64,000 nt of DNA from Xanthobacter sp. YC-JY1 (GCF_021730305.1 NZ_CP032674.1:1411001-1475000), one strand, 5' to 3'; shown: positions 51,645 to 61,788, numbered from the stretch's first letter. Numbers and translations are program-made. Notes: generated by a model from the letters alone, not told the origin.

Positions 51645-52640
51645 TCAGATCCATTTCAGCCGGCGGAAGGTCCACAGCAGCACGAAGCCGAGCAGCAGCA
51701 GGAACACAGAGAGCGCCCAGAAAGCGGCCGGATCGCTGCTGCCGGGGATGCCGCCCACATTCATGCCGAACATGCCCGAGATCAGGGTCATGGGCGCGAA
51801 CACGACGGTCACGACGGCCAGCACCAGCATGGACTTGTTCATCTGCTCGGCGCGAGCGTCGACCATCTGGTCGCGGATGACGGAGGCGCGCTCGCGCACG
51901 CTATCCAGTTCCTCGGAAAAGCGGGCCACCCGGTCGGCGGCGTCTCGCAGCCGGTTCCGGTCCTTCGGCCCCATCCAGGGATCGTCTTCCAGCGCGAAGT
52001 GATTGAGCGCCTCGCGCTGGGGCGCGATGTGCCGGCGCAGCTTGATGGCCACCCGGCGCAGCACGGCAAGCTTGGGCAGGAGCTCCGAGGTTTCCGTGAT
52101 GAGCACGGCATCCTCAAGCTCGTCCGCCTCCTCGATCAGCGTCGTCACCACGGCATCCACCCGCTCGACGAGGCGCATGGAGAGATCGGCCACGAACTCG
52201 CCCTGGGAGCGTGGGCAGCGGCCGCGGCCGAGCGCATCCTCGAAATCGGCGATGGCCGAGAGGAAATCGTGCTGAACCGAAACGATTCGGCGTGCGTCCA
52301 CCCACAGGTGGACGGTGATGAGTTCCTCAGGCAGCGCGTTGCGCTGCAGGTTGATGCCGCGCAGGGAGAGCAGGGCGCCCTCGGCGAACATCACGCAGCG
52401 CGGGCGGCAATGCTCTTCCGCCATGCTCTCCAGCGCTGGGGCATCGAGGCCGACGCCCTGTCGTAACCACGTCTGCGGCATCCGGGGCAGATGGCGGAAA
52501 TGCAGCCAGACGAAGCCGCCGTCGGGCGCCGTGGCCGAGACCGCGTCTTCCGGCCGGAGACGGCTCGCACCTCCTTTGCCGTCGAACATCCACGCAGAGA
52601 GAAGGCCCTGCGTGTCGATGGTGGAGGCGAGTGCGGCCAT
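51645..52640 (-). CDS. CorA-family Zn/Mg transporter, ZntB-like
   Basis: A 331 aa CorA-superfamily transporter: N-terminal cytoplasmic domain, long helix (LPKLAVLRRVAIKLRRHIAPQ to QMVDARAEQMNK) and two C-terminal membrane helices. The pore motif GMFGMNVGGIPG contains the GMN signature; the tail LLGFVLLWTFRRLKWI ends in basic residues. The Met at 52640 gives the normal length. ZntB moves Zn2+ by proton coupling; Mg2+ is the alternative. The gap to the peptidase downstream is 77 bp, to the esterase upstream 95 bp. Confidence 0.88.
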   Translation of the reverse strand: MAALASTIDTQGLLSAWMFDGKGGASRLRPEDAVSATAPDGGFVWLHFRHLPRMPQTWLRQGVGLDAPALESMAEEHCRPRCVMFAEGALLSLRGINLQRNALPEELITVHLWVDARRIVSVQHDFLSAIADFEDALGRGRCPRSQGEFVADLSMRLVERVDAVVTTLIEEADELEDAVLITETSELLPKLAVLRRVAIKLRRHIAPQREALNHFALEDDPWMGPKDRNRLRDAADRVARFSEELDSVRERASVIRDQMVDARAEQMNKSMLVLAVVTVVFAPMTLISGMFGMNVGGIPGSSDPAAFWALSVFLLLLGFVLLWTFRRLKWI

Positions 52641-52717
52641 GGCGGGTCCCGTCGCTGACGTATCGTGCGTTCCTCGCACGATTGCACGACGCGAAAAAGT
52701 CTTGGCGTTACGTCACT

Positions 52718-54109
52718 TCAGGCATGGGAAAGGGCGTCGAGGATCCGTACCCAGCTTCGCGTGCCCTTGTGGAAGGACGTGAGGTCGTACTTCTCGTTGG
52801 GCGAATGGACGCGATCGTCGTCGAGCGCGAAGCCGATCAGCAGCGTGTCCACCCCCAGCCGGTCCTTGAACTGGCCCACCACGGGGATGGAGCCGCCCGA
52901 GCCGATGGTGACCGGCGCGACTCCCCATTCCGCCTCAAGAGCCCCGGCGGCGTGGCCGAGGTCGGGGCTCTCCGGCGGCACGAGGAAGGCGCGGGCGCCC
53001 TCGCCCCAGTGGAAAACGGCCCGGCAGTCGGCCGGCACGCGCGCCGCCACGAACGTTTCGAAGCCCGCCCGCAGCTTGGCCGGATCCTGGTCCGCCACGA
53101 GGCGGAAGGAGATCTTGGCGGTCGCCCGCGCGGGGATGATGGTCTTGGTGCCGGCGCCGGTATAGCCGCCGAACATGCCGTTGACCTCGAAGGTCGGGCG
53201 CGACTGGATCTGCTCGATCACCAGCCGGTCGCTCTCGCCGGCCGAGACCGAGAGGCCGACCGGCTTCAGGAAGGCCTCGGCGGTGAGCCCCAGCGCCTGC
53301 CAGCGGGCGCGGACCTCGGCGGGCGGCTCGCGCACGTCGTCGTAGAAGCCGGGCAGCGTCACCCGGCCATCGGCGTCATGGGCATCGGCGAGGATGGCCG
53401 CCAGCACATGGATGGGGTTGCGCGCGGCGCCGCCGAACAGGCCGGAATGCAGGTCCCGGTCGGCGCCCTCGATGGTGAGCTCGGTGTGCAGGATGCCGCG
53501 CAGCGAACTGGTGATGGAGGGCGTGCGCTGGTCCCACATGCCGGTGTCGCACACGAGCGCGAGATCGGCCGAAAGCTCGCCTGCATGGGCGGCGAGGAAG
53601 CCGGGGAGGTTGGGCGAGCCGCATTCCTCCTCGCCCTCCAGCAGAACGGTGACATCCACCGGCAATGCCCCGCGGGTCGAACGGAACGCCCGGAGCGCCT
53701 CGAGGAAGGTCAGCACCTGTCCCTTGTCGTCGCAGGCGCCGCGCCCGACGATGGTGCGCCGCCCGTCCGGCGTGGTGCCAAGGCGGGGCTCGAACGGAGG
53801 CGTTTCCCACAGGTTCAGCGGGTCCACCGGCTGCACGTCATAGTGCCCGTAGAACAGCACCCGCCGCGATGCACCGGTGTCAGTCCGGGCGACCACCACC
53901 GGATGGCCTGCGGTTGGGTGGACGACGGCGGTGAAACCGAGGGCTTCAAGCTCTCCCGCCACCCAGTCAGCTGCGTTCCGGCAAGCGGCCGCGTGGGCGG
54001 GGTCGGTGGAGATGGACGGGATCCTGAGGAAGTCGAACAAACGCGCCAGCGCCCCGTCGAGCCCTGCATCCACCGCCTTCAGAACCGGATCGAGTTCCGT
54101 TGCCGCCAT
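52718..54109 (-). CDS. M20-family metallopeptidase (dipeptidase)
   Basis: A 463 aa zinc peptidase of the M20/M25/M40 family, hydrolysing di- or short peptides. Metal and catalytic motifs are visible: YGHYDVQP (His), GRGACDDKGQ (bridging Asp), LEGEEECGSPNL (catalytic Glu and ligand Glu), VCDTGMWD (Asp) and DDDRVHSPNEKYDL (His). The Met at 54109 follows GGAGGGCGAG; the open frame to 54196 lacks such a site. It is probably monocistronic. Confidence 0.92.
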   Translation of the reverse strand: MAATELDPVLKAVDAGLDGALARLFDFLRIPSISTDPAHAAACRNAADWVAGELEALGFTAVVHPTAGHPVVVARTDTGASRRVLFYGHYDVQPVDPLNLWETPPFEPRLGTTPDGRRTIVGRGACDDKGQVLTFLEALRAFRSTRGALPVDVTVLLEGEEECGSPNLPGFLAAHAGELSADLALVCDTGMWDQRTPSITSSLRGILHTELTIEGADRDLHSGLFGGAARNPIHVLAAILADAHDADGRVTLPGFYDDVREPPAEVRARWQALGLTAEAFLKPVGLSVSAGESDRLVIEQIQSRPTFEVNGMFGGYTGAGTKTIIPARATAKISFRLVADQDPAKLRAGFETFVAARVPADCRAVFHWGEGARAFLVPPESPDLGHAAGALEAEWGVAPVTIGSGGSIPVVGQFKDRLGVDTLLIGFALDDDRVHSPNEKYDLTSFHKGTRSWVRILDALSHA

Positions 54110-54220
54110 CTCGCCCTCCGCCAGCGCAACCTCTGTCACGGGTCGCGATGGACCCGGAATCGCTGGGATGCTGGCGGTAGCGGGACCGTCTGGCAAGGTG
54201 CCAGACGGTTGGGCGCCAGA

Positions 54221-54652
54221 TCAGTTGGCGGTGACGAGATCGGCGGGCGTGGCGATCACTGCGGAAGCCGGACGCCCTAGACGGCGCGCGCGCTGGAGAA
54301 CCGAGCCGATGCGGCGATACAGCAGCCGCGGGGCGACCGGGGTGCCGAGCGCGGCGTCATAGCCGGTCCGGCCGGCCACGCGCACCAGCTGCTGCGCCGG
54401 AACTTCGGCAACGAGCACGGCAGGAATGCCGGCACCGAAGCGGAAGGGATTGGTGGGGGCGTCCTCCGGATCGTCCACCTGCACCACGAGCACATCGGCC
54501 GTGCCCTGGGCGGAAGGATCGGTCACTTCGTCGATGGACGCGACCTCGCGCACCGATCCCACACCAAGTGCGGACAGGGCGAGGCGCGTCGCCTGGCGAC
54601 GTTCCATATTTGCATCAAGGAGGACGATGCGGGCAGTGGGTAACACCTTCAT
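54221..54652 (-). CDS. Receiver-domain-like protein, possibly degenerate
   Basis: A 143 aa protein resembling a response-regulator receiver fold (TARIVLLDANMERRQATRLALSALGVGSVREVAS, then ADVLVVQVDDPEDA and PAVLVAEVPAQQLVRVA). The canonical acidic pair is reduced to LLDAN and the phosphorylatable Asp position is uncertain, so phosphotransfer is doubtful. GGAG lies before the Met chosen; a longer start at 54712 lacks one. No output domain. It may be a regulatory adaptor; function unknown. Confidence 0.65.
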   Translation of the reverse strand: MKVLPTARIVLLDANMERRQATRLALSALGVGSVREVASIDEVTDPSAQGTADVLVVQVDDPEDAPTNPFRFGAGIPAVLVAEVPAQQLVRVAGRTGYDAALGTPVAPRLLYRRIGSVLQRARRLGRPASAVIATPADLVTAN

Positions 54653-54931
54653 GAGGCGCTCCAGTTCATGGCGCGCCTCGGTCCCCATCCGCACGGAAGA
54701 AGGCTCGGGCACGCGTGTTGAGCATCTCTGTCGGTGCGACCCCGCAATCCCACCGACACGCTATGAACCTACCGCTAGGAGACTTCTGACGCAACACTTT
54801 CAACGCCGCTACCGCAGAGCTGCCGCCCGGGCCGACAGCGATCGCGGCCAAGCTGCCGTTAGGTACCTGCGGGCGGTGCAGAAACACCTTGAGCGATGCT
54901 GTGACCGGATCGGCCTGGTGGAGGAAGCGCC

Positions 54932-56734
54932 TCAGCGTTTGCTGATGCTGCCGAGGATCCCCCTCAGGATGGCCTTTCCCAGCTGGGAGCCGACCTGAGT
55001 CGCCACCGAGCGCGCCACCTGCCGCACCACAACCTCGGTGGTGGACATGCGGGTGCTCGGCCGGGGGGCGGTGGAGCCGGTACCGGCCGATCGGCCGGCC
55101 GTGGTGGGGACGCGCGGGGCCGTCGAGCCCTGCCGCGGCGCACCGCCACGCGGCACGGGCTCCACCTTGGGCGTGCCCGTGGCGGTCCCCAGGACTCCGC
55201 CCAGGATGGTGTCGAGAATGCTGCCGCCGCCCGAGGACGGTGCCGCCTCCTCCGCGTCCGGCTGGGCCTTTTCCTCGGCCCGCGCCTGGAGCATCTCGAA
55301 GGCCGATTCGCGGTCCACCGGCGTGTCGTAGAGATGCCCGACCGGGCTCTTGGCCAGGATCGCGGCGCGCTCGGCCGGCAGGAGCGGGCCGATGCGGCCG
55401 GAGGGCGGGCAGATGAGCGTGCGTTCCACCATGGAGGGGATGCCGTTGCCCTCCAGCATGGAGACTAACGCTTCGCCCTTGCCCAGCTCCATGATGACCT
55501 TGGCCGTGTCGAGGTCCGGATTGGGACGGAAGGTCTCTGCGGCCGCCTTCACCGCCTTCTGGTCGCGCGGGGTGAAGGCGCGCAGCGCGTGCTGCACCCG
55601 GTTGCCGAGCTGGGCCAGCACGGTCTCCGGCACGTCGAGCGGGTTCTGGGTGACGAAATAGACGCCGACTCCCTTCGAGCGGATGAGCCGCACCACCTGC
55701 TCCACCTTCTCCAGCAGCGCCTTGGGCGCCTCGTTGAAGAGGAGATGGGCTTCGTCGAAGAAGAAGACGAGCTTGGGCTTGTCCGGATCGCCCACCTCGG
55801 GAAGCCGCTCGAACAGCTCCGATAGCAGCCAGAGCAGGAAGCAGGCATAGAGGCGGGGCGAGCCCATCAGCTTGTCGGCGGCGAGGATGTTGATGGTGCC
55901 GTAGCCGGAGCGGTCGACCCGCATGATATCGGCGATATCGAGGGCCGGCTCGCCGAAGAACTTGTCCGCGCCCTGGTTTTCCAGCACGAGCAGCTGGCGC
56001 TGGATGGCGCCGACGCTCTGCGCCGAGACATTGCCGTAGGTCGCGGTCAGCGTCGCCGCATTGGCGGAGACGTGGGCCAGCATGGCCCTCAGGTCCTTCA
56101 GATCGAGCAGCAGCAGGCCCTGCTCGTCGGCGATGCGGAAGACGATGTTGAGGACGCCCTCCTGGGTCTCGTTCAGGCCCATGAGGCGGGCGAGCAGCAG
56201 GGGCCCCATCTCGGAGATGGTGGCGCGCACCGGGTGGCCCTGCTCCCCGAACATGTCCCAGAAGATCACCGGGAAGCTGTCGGGCGTGTAGGTGATGCCC
56301 ACCTCCTCGGCGCGCTTCAGCAGGAAGTCCTTGGCCTCGCCCTGGGCGGCGACGCCGGAGAGGTCGCCCTTGATGTCGGCGGCGAACACCGGCACGCCGG
56401 CCCGCGAGAAGCCTTCCGCCAGCACCTGCAGCGTCACCGTCTTGCCGGTGCCGGTGGCGCCGGTGACGAGGCCGTGGCGGTTGGCGAGGCGCAGGGTGAG
56501 ATATTCGTCCTTGGACTTGGTGTGGGTCGCCGCCGCCTCCGACCGGCCGAGGAAGCTGCGTCCTACCAGGATGCGGCCGTCCGATTCGGGGGCCGGCGCC
56601 CGCCCGCCGGACGGCGCTGCGGACGAGGTTCTCGGAACTGAAGTGCGGCTCCAGGGGCCGGCCGGCGGCGCGGCATTGGCCGGGGCGCTCTGTTCAGGGC
56701 TCGTCCCGGAATTCGTCCCTGGGCTCTTGACCAT
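54932..56734 (-). CDS. HerA-like ATPase with DUF853
   Basis: A 600 aa ATPase of the HerA/FtsK superfamily. A disordered Pro/Ala/Ser N-terminus (about 60 residues) precedes [12 protein letters not shown], and Walker A is GATGTGKT (residues 92-99) in [22 protein letters not shown]. Walker B is [15 protein letters not shown], followed by [22 protein letters not shown] and the sensor [20 protein letters not shown] disordered linker separates this core from the C-terminal basic helix ([20 protein letters not shown]). GAGGAC precedes the start. DNA-translocation or protein-processing roles are possible; none is shown. Confidence 0.9.
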   Translation of the reverse strand: MVKSPGTNSGTSPEQSAPANAAPPAGPWSRTSVPRTSSAAPSGGRAPAPESDGRILVGRSFLGRSEAAATHTKSKDEYLTLRLANRHGLVTGATGTGKTVTLQVLAEGFSRAGVPVFAADIKGDLSGVAAQGEAKDFLLKRAEEVGITYTPDSFPVIFWDMFGEQGHPVRATISEMGPLLLARLMGLNETQEGVLNIVFRIADEQGLLLLDLKDLRAMLAHVSANAATLTATYGNVSAQSVGAIQRQLLVLENQGADKFFGEPALDIADIMRVDRSGYGTINILAADKLMGSPRLYACFLLWLLSELFERLPEVGDPDKPKLVFFFDEAHLLFNEAPKALLEKVEQVVRLIRSKGVGVYFVTQNPLDVPETVLAQLGNRVQHALRAFTPRDQKAVKAAAETFRPNPDLDTAKVIMELGKGEALVSMLEGNGIPSMVERTLICPPSGRIGPLLPAERAAILAKSPVGHLYDTPVDRESAFEMLQARAEEKAQPDAEEAAPSSGGGSILDTILGGVLGTATGTPKVEPVPRGGAPRQGSTAPRVPTTAGRSAGTGSTAPRPSTRMSTTEVVVRQVARSVATQVGSQLGKAILRGILGSISKR

Positions 56735-56961
56735 AGCGGTGTCCTCATTCGGGGCACGTGGTCCAGCCGAATCGCGCGTTCGGGTCCGGCCGCGGCATCG
56801 GGGAGTTTTCGCCCGCCTTCGGGACGCGGGCAAGCCCGTCGCTGCACCGCTTGCGCTTGAGGGCACCGTCTGGAGGGGGCGGCCGGCCGCGCTTGCGAAA
56901 GTGCGCCACGCCCGGCAATCTCACGCCAGTCTCGCCTGCGATTGCGGCGCAAGGAGATGGC

Positions 56962-57342
56962 ATGGACGAGTTGATTGCGCGTCTGACCGAGCGTGTCGAA
57001 GTGAATGGCCCGACGGCCGAGGCCTTGGTTGCCCTCGTCATCCAGTTTCTCGCCCGAGAAGCGCCGGCCAGCGCCATGGCGCCCCTCTATGATACCCATC
57101 CCTGGGCGCGGGCGCTTGCCGATGCTGCCCCCCGCGAGGATGCGACCTTGCCCTCCGAGCGCCATTTCGGCGGCATGGCGCGGCTCATGCTGGTCGCCGA
57201 TCGCATGATGGCCCATGGCCTCACCATGCCGCAGGTGCAGCTCGCCGTGCGCGAGACGGTGGCCTATGCCCGCGAGACGGTCGGCGCGGAACCCGTGAAC
57301 CTCCTCGTGCGCTCAGTGCCCGGCCTCACCCACGTGGTCTGA
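56962..57342 (+). CDS. Small helical protein of unknown function
   Basis: A 126 aa acidic, mostly helical protein. The first 35 residues (MDELIARLTERVEVNGPTAE, then ALVALVIQFLARE) resemble the repeats of DUF2267/DUF2780-type proteins, but the match is loose. AAGGAGATGG precedes the Met, so the start is certain. It is divergent from the HerA-like gene, 227 bp away. Function unknown. Confidence 0.7.
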   Translation: MDELIARLTERVEVNGPTAEALVALVIQFLAREAPASAMAPLYDTHPWARALADAAPREDATLPSERHFGGMARLMLVADRMMAHGLTMPQVQLAVRETVAYARETVGAEPVNLLVRSVPGLTHVV

Positions 57343-57432
57343 GGCGCCGGGAAGCCGGGCAGTTGACTCGGCCCACGGTTGTGGCCTGATCTTGCTGCCG
57401 GCATGCACAAGCCGGGTTTGAAGGGGGGTCGC

Positions 57433-57840
57433 ATGTCCTATCCCATCATCGAGATCGAAGGCGTCGGCGCGGTCTATGCCGAGAAGCTGAAGACGGCCGG
57501 AATCACAACCACCGAGGGACTGCTGGAGAAGGCCAAGTCGCCCAAGCTGCGTAAGGAGCTCGCGGTGGCCACCGGGATCGACGAGAGCCGGATCCTGAAG
57601 TGGGCCAACATGGCCGACCTGATGCGCATCAAGGGCGTGGGCGAAGAATATTCCGAGCTGCTGGAGGCGGCGGGCGTCGACACGGTGAAGGAGCTGAAGA
57701 CCCGCGTTCCCGCCAATCTCACCAAGGCGATGGCCGAGGCGAACGCCAAGCGCAAGCTGGTGCGCGCACTGCCCACCGAGAGCATGGTGGAGAAGTGGGT
57801 GGCGCAGGCCAAGGAACTGCCGCCCGTGCTCACCTACTGA
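57433..57840 (+). CDS. DUF4332 helix-hairpin-helix protein
   Basis: A 135 aa protein of the DUF4332 type, with two helix-hairpin-helix-like motifs: IEGVGAVYAEKLKTAGITTTE and a second IKGVGEEYSELLEAAGVDTV. Each holds the G-x-G turn that contacts DNA or RNA backbone in the family. It is followed by a GC-rich hairpin and then tRNA-Thr. The function is unassigned; nucleic-acid binding is likely from the fold. Confidence 0.88.
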   Translation: MSYPIIEIEGVGAVYAEKLKTAGITTTEGLLEKAKSPKLRKELAVATGIDESRILKWANMADLMRIKGVGEEYSELLEAAGVDTVKELKTRVPANLTKAMAEANAKRKLVRALPTESMVEKWVAQAKELPPVLTY

Positions 57841-57861
57841 GCCCATCCCATCCCGCACCGG

Positions 57862-57888
57862 CCGCACCGGACCCGCCCGCCGGTGCGG
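57862..57888 (+). terminator. GC-rich hairpin after the DUF4332 gene
   Basis: CCGCACCGG (57862-57870) and CCGGTGCGG (57880-57888) form a nine-base stem with a nine-base loop 21 bp after the stop. No T run follows, so it may also be a processing or attenuation element. Confidence 0.4.
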
Positions 57889-57956
57889 CGCGCGTGGGGA
57901 TGCATTGCGGCGGACCCTTGAAAACCGATCGTCCTGCCCGTAATAGAGGCGCGCGT

Positions 57957-58032
57957 GCCGCGGTAGCTCAGCTGGTAGAGCAACGCATTCGTAATGCGTG
58001 GGTCGGGGGTTCGAATCCCTTCCGCGGCACCA
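57957..58032 (+). tRNA. tRNA-Thr (anticodon CGT)
   Basis: A full cloverleaf: acceptor GCCGCGG (57957-57963) pairs with CCGCGGC (58022-58028); the anticodon stem ACGCA/TGCGT encloses the loop TTCGTAA with CGT at 57990-57992; the T arm has GGTTCGAATCC. Discriminator A and an encoded CCA end at 58032. It reads ACG codons, common in this GC-rich genome. Confidence 0.96.
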
Positions 58033-58374
58033 TCTGCTGGCGTCGATAGACGTCGAAAAATCAAAGAAAACCAATTAATTGTCCGCCCCAAGTGTCGCGG
58101 GACCTCGATAGCCGTCCGTCAGCATCGCTCAAACTTGTTGGGTATCGGCCGAGCGCCATCCGGATACCAACACGATGCGTCCGACGGAGGTGCCTTTCGT
58201 GCCATCCGCCTCCCGGGTCCGCTGTGGCAGGTGAGAGGCGAGGTCCCCGGGGGTGCCGAGCCAGCGGCCGGGTAGGAGAGCGGGGTGGGGGCCAAAAACG
58301 GCGGTCGAACAAGGCGCAGGTGCCCCGCCCACGCAACTGAGCTAAAAACGATCCGGGTTTCTGATTGTTCTGGC
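58033..58374. other. Intergenic region after tRNA-Thr, nothing seen
   Basis: The 342 bp between the tRNA and the LysR-type gene stop show no convincing coding frame on either strand, no integrase, and no repeat of the tRNA 3' end that would mark an attachment site. Confidence 0.5.
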
Positions 58375-59226
58375 TCAATGATCCTTCAGCTCGCGACACA
58401 CCTCGATGATATGGTTCATGACCGCCCGCACGCGGGCCGCGCGCTTCAGGTCCGGGTGAACTACGAGCCATAGCTCTCGCGTGACCTCGCCCTCCATCAC
58501 GCAAGTGAGGTCGTCCTGCCTCGCCAGCACATGGGGGAGTGCGGCGAGGCCGATGCCCGTCCGCACCGCCGAGATGAGGCTGGAGAGATCGTTGCTCTGG
58601 AACACGATGGGACGCCCTTGCGCCACCGTTTCGAGCCAGATCTGCTGCGGGGAGCGAGCCAACTCCTCATCATAGCCCAGGTAGACGCGGCGCGGTTCCG
58701 GCGTCGCCTCCACATAGGCCCGTGCTCCATAGAGCCCATAGGCGAGGTCGCCCAGGCGTCGGGCCACGAGCCCCTTCTCCTGCGGTCGCGACAGGCGAAG
58801 TGCAAGGTCCGCCTCGTTCCGTGACAGGCGCGCGGCGGCAGGTGTGCCGGAAACATCGACTTTGAGGCCGGGATGGCGAGCGAGCAGCGGTACGAGGCGT
58901 GGCACCAGCCAGTGGCTCGCAAGCGCAGGCGGCGCGCTGATCCGGACCCGCCCGGCGATCCCCGGCGCGGCGCCGGATGCGAAGCGCTGCACCCCGTGCA
59001 CCGCCTGTTCGACGAGGTTTGCGCGATCCAGCAACTGCTCCCCGTCCTCGGTGAGCGCATATCCGCGCGGCAGCCGGTCGAAGAGCTTCAGGGCAAGCGC
59101 TTCTTCCAACGCGGCGATGCGCCGGGCGACGGTGGAATGGTCGGCATCAAGATGCCGCGCGGCCTTGGACAGGCTCCCGGATCGCGCCAGCTCGACAAAG
59201 AAGCGGAGGTCGTCCCAGTTCAGCAT
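58375..59226 (-). CDS. LysR-family transcriptional regulator
   Basis: A 283 aa LysR-type regulator. The N-terminal helix-turn-helix is MLNWDDLRFFVELARSGSLS, then KAARHLDADHSTVARRIAALE. Effector-domain blocks are RISAPPALASHWLVPRLVPLL, then the mid-protein YGARAY and SLISAVRTGIGLAALP. It is divergent from the quinone-reductase gene across 102 bp, so it probably regulates that gene. The Met at 59226 is preferred over a GTG at 59232. Ligand unknown. Confidence 0.92.
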   Translation of the reverse strand: MLNWDDLRFFVELARSGSLSKAARHLDADHSTVARRIAALEEALALKLFDRLPRGYALTEDGEQLLDRANLVEQAVHGVQRFASGAAPGIAGRVRISAPPALASHWLVPRLVPLLARHPGLKVDVSGTPAAARLSRNEADLALRLSRPQEKGLVARRLGDLAYGLYGARAYVEATPEPRRVYLGYDEELARSPQQIWLETVAQGRPIVFQSNDLSSLISAVRTGIGLAALPHVLARQDDLTCVMEGEVTRELWLVVHPDLKRAARVRAVMNHIIEVCRELKDH

Positions 59227-59328
59227 CGCCACATCTGCGCAAAAATCCCCAGATAGTGTGCATTTAGCAGGAATTTCTGCCCGGACCCATCGTGGCTAGG
59301 GTCTCCGCGACCTCACAGGGGATCCGCG

Positions 59329-60309
59329 ATGACCACGACCTTCGCCATAGAGTTGATCGCGCCCGGCGGCGTCGAGTGCTTCCGAGCCGCAACCCGAACC
59401 CTCGCCGCTCCTGGGCCGGGAGAGGTCCGCATTCGCCACACCGCGATGGGCGTGAACTTCGTGGACATCTACCAGCGCACCGGCCTCTATCCGGTCGGCG
59501 AAATGCCGGCCGTGCTGGGCGTGGAGGGCGCAGGCGTGGTCGAGGAAATCGGCGCGGATGTACATGAGGTAGCGGCAGGCGATCGCGTGGCTTATGCGGG
59601 CTTGCCATTGGGGGGCTATGCGCAGGGCCGCAACATTCCAGCGAGGCGGCTCGTCCGGATTCCAGATGGGGTTGACGATCGCATCGCCGCAGCGGCCATG
59701 CTGCGAGGTGTCACCGCCCACATGCTGTTGCGCCGCGTGTTTCCGGTGGGAGCCGGCACAACCATGCTTCTCCACGCTGCCGCCGGTGGGCTGGGGCTGC
59801 TGGTGACCGCATGGGCGAAGCGGCTTGGAGCGCGCGTGATCGGCACTGCCGGTTCGTCCGCCAAGGCGGATCTGGCCCTCGCCCAGGGTGCCGACCATGT
59901 GATCCTCTACAGGGAGCAAGATTTCGTCGCCGAGGTCCGCCGCCTGACCGATGGATGCGGCGTGGATTTCGCGATTGACGGCATCGGGGGCGAGACGCTC
60001 GCGCGCACGCTCGATGCCGTGCACCCATTCGGAATGGTGGCGAGCATCGGCCAGGCTTCCGGCGCTCTGCCCCATCTGCCTTTGACGGAGCTTGGCCCAC
60101 GCCGCTCTCTGGCCGTCAGCCGGCCGAGCGTTTTCGCCTATGCGGCCGATCTCTCTGCCTACAGGCGGGCGACGAAAGAGCTGTTCGGTGAGCTCGTGGC
60201 CGGCCTGCCTGTGACGATCGGCGCTGAGTTGCCGCTCGCCCGCGTCGCCGATGCCCACATCATGCTCGAGCGGGGAGAAACCACGGGATCGCTGCTGCTG
60301 GTGCCGTAG
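59329..60309 (+). CDS. qor: NADPH:quinone oxidoreductase family protein
   Basis: A 326 aa medium-chain dehydrogenase/reductase of the zeta-crystallin/Qor type, reducing quinones or enones with NADPH. Motifs are IRHTAMGVNFVDIYQRTGLYP, VLGVEGAGVVEEIGADV, AAMLRGVTAHMLLRR, HAAAGGLGLLVTAWAK (nucleotide-binding), and IDGIGGETLARTLDAV. No zinc-site cysteines are present, as expected for the group. It is divergent from the LysR gene, its probable regulator. Confidence 0.92.
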   Translation: MTTTFAIELIAPGGVECFRAATRTLAAPGPGEVRIRHTAMGVNFVDIYQRTGLYPVGEMPAVLGVEGAGVVEEIGADVHEVAAGDRVAYAGLPLGGYAQGRNIPARRLVRIPDGVDDRIAAAAMLRGVTAHMLLRRVFPVGAGTTMLLHAAAGGLGLLVTAWAKRLGARVIGTAGSSAKADLALAQGADHVILYREQDFVAEVRRLTDGCGVDFAIDGIGGETLARTLDAVHPFGMVASIGQASGALPHLPLTELGPRRSLAVSRPSVFAYAADLSAYRRATKELFGELVAGLPVTIGAELPLARVADAHIMLERGETTGSLLLVP

Positions 60310-60617
60310 GTTTCGTCGGAACGAAGCGCCAGCTGCGCCGGCCGCCGTCTGAGACTGGGTCACCTGTAGCTGCGTGATGGGCAAGCATGGCCGCCGATCG
60401 GTCTGCTGGCTCCGCGAGCACTGGGCTCTTCATCCCGGGCGGCGGATCGCCATGGGGCGCCAGCACCGCGGCTTCGTCACAGGGGCAGCGGTGAGGCAGA
60501 ATGCGGTCACGCCGTTGTCGGGCCAGACGGCTTCGATTTTCGGCGTTTTCCTCCGCGAGGCGGTCCGCGATCATCTCGCACACACGGTGCAGCAGATGAT
60601 CGGACGCCAAATGGCGC
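60310..60617. other. Intergenic region between convergent genes, nothing seen
   Basis: The 308 bp between the qor stop and the isochorismatase-type stop hold no credible coding frame. Short open frames overlap on both strands but lack ribosome sites and family motifs. Confidence 0.5.
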
Positions 60618-61328
60618 TCAGGCGGGAAGGGCGGCGATGAAGTCGTGCGCATTGGACACTGCGCCGAAGACGCCGCCCTGCATCTTCACCATCTTCACGG
60701 CAGCCGCATGGTTGCCGGGGTCGGTGGCGCCGCAACAGTCCTCCAGCAGGAGGCATTCGAAGCCGCGATCATTGGCCTCGCGCATGGTGGTGTGGACGCA
60801 CACGTCCGTGGTGATGCCCGTGAGCACCAAGTTGCGGATACCCCGCGTCCGCAGGATCATCTCCAAATCGGTGGCGTAGAAGGAGCCTTTGCCCGGCTTG
60901 TCGATGACGATCTCGCCCGGCAGCGGCGCCAGTTCCGGCACGATCTCCCAGCCCGCCTCGCCGCGCACCAGAACCTTGCCGCACGGACCCGGATCGCCGA
61001 TGCCGGCGCCGATCTGCCGCGAGCGCCAGCGCTTGTTCTCCGGCAGGTCGGAGAGGTCGGGCCGGTGCCCCTCGCGGGTGTGGATGATCCAGTATCCCGC
61101 CGCGCGCATGGCCGCGAGCACGCGGGAGATGGGCTCCAGCGGCGCACGGGTGAGCGAGATGTCGTAGCCCATCGCATCCACATAGCCGCCGGGGCCGCAG
61201 AAGTCGGTCTGCATGTCGATGACGACCAGCGCGGTGTCCTTCGGCGAGATGACGCCGTCGAAGGGCCAGGAATAAGGGTCGGCGGCAATGACGGGCACGG
61301 GCTCCTCCAGATTGACCGGGCGCCGCAT
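60618..61328 (-). CDS. biuH: Biuret hydrolase-like isochorismatase-family amidohydrolase
   Basis: A 236 aa cysteine hydrolase very similar in pattern to rhizobial biuret hydrolase BiuH, which turns biuret into allophanate and ammonia. The Asp38-Lys144-Cys177 triad ([29 protein letters not shown]) has the same spacing as the reported D36-K142-C175 of BiuH, and Gln217 (KMQGGVFG) aligns with a substrate Gln. RutB is the closest alternative. The Met at 61328 starts the homologous [10 protein letters not shown] region; an open frame to 61487 is longer. It is divergent from an ABC transporter across 460 bp. Confidence 0.87.
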   Translation of the reverse strand: MRRPVNLEEPVPVIAADPYSWPFDGVISPKDTALVVIDMQTDFCGPGGYVDAMGYDISLTRAPLEPISRVLAAMRAAGYWIIHTREGHRPDLSDLPENKRWRSRQIGAGIGDPGPCGKVLVRGEAGWEIVPELAPLPGEIVIDKPGKGSFYATDLEMILRTRGIRNLVLTGITTDVCVHTTMREANDRGFECLLLEDCCGATDPGNHAAAVKMVKMQGGVFGAVSNAHDFIAALPA

Positions 61329-61459
61329 CCAGCGCCCGCCCGGCTCGGAGCAAGATGCGGGCCGCGATCTATCGTGAAACTGAAACTGAAATTTATTCAA
61401 TGATTTGGCGCGAGGGGGCGGCAAGCGAAACCGCACCACAGCGGCCATCCGGGACATCT

Positions 61460-61478
61460 TGCATACACTAGATATGCA
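61460..61478. promoter_or_regulatory. Candidate operator in the biuH/ABC divergent region
   Basis: TGCATA (61460-61465), seven bases, TATGCA (61473-61478) is a perfect inverted repeat. The 460 bp between biuH and the permease (61329-61788) is otherwise free of genes; it includes AT-rich stretches around 61490-61520 and 61760-61790. Positioned to control the divergent genes, but the binding protein is unknown. Confidence 0.45.
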
Positions 61479-61788
61479 TTTGCCCAAGTTTTAGTCCTAT
61501 TTTATCACGAGCGATCTAAATCAGAGGTAGCGCGGCCCGTACGTCACCTCTTTTCGATGCATGTACGGTGCCCATCCCGCCATGGCATAGGCTTCTGAGC
61601 CAACAGGCTTTTCTGCGCTGAGCCGCCGCGCCCGCGCGAAGCAGCGCCGACGCCACCGGCAGCTGGCCCCGCGCTTGCTTTGGAACCTACGGCGGACGCG
61701 GCGCTTGCGCGAGCGAAGTCGCGGGGCGTTCAGACATCACGACCTCAGTATGCAACTGTCCATTTCTGATCTAAAAATAGGCAAATAA

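Noticed and set aside
57957-58374. tRNA-Thr 3' end as an attachment site of an integrated element
   Set aside because: No integrase, no second copy of the tRNA 3' sequence, and downstream genes look chromosomal.
60260-60652. 130-codon minus-strand open frame between qor and biuH
   Set aside because: No ribosome site, no recognisable family, and it overlaps both neighbouring genes.
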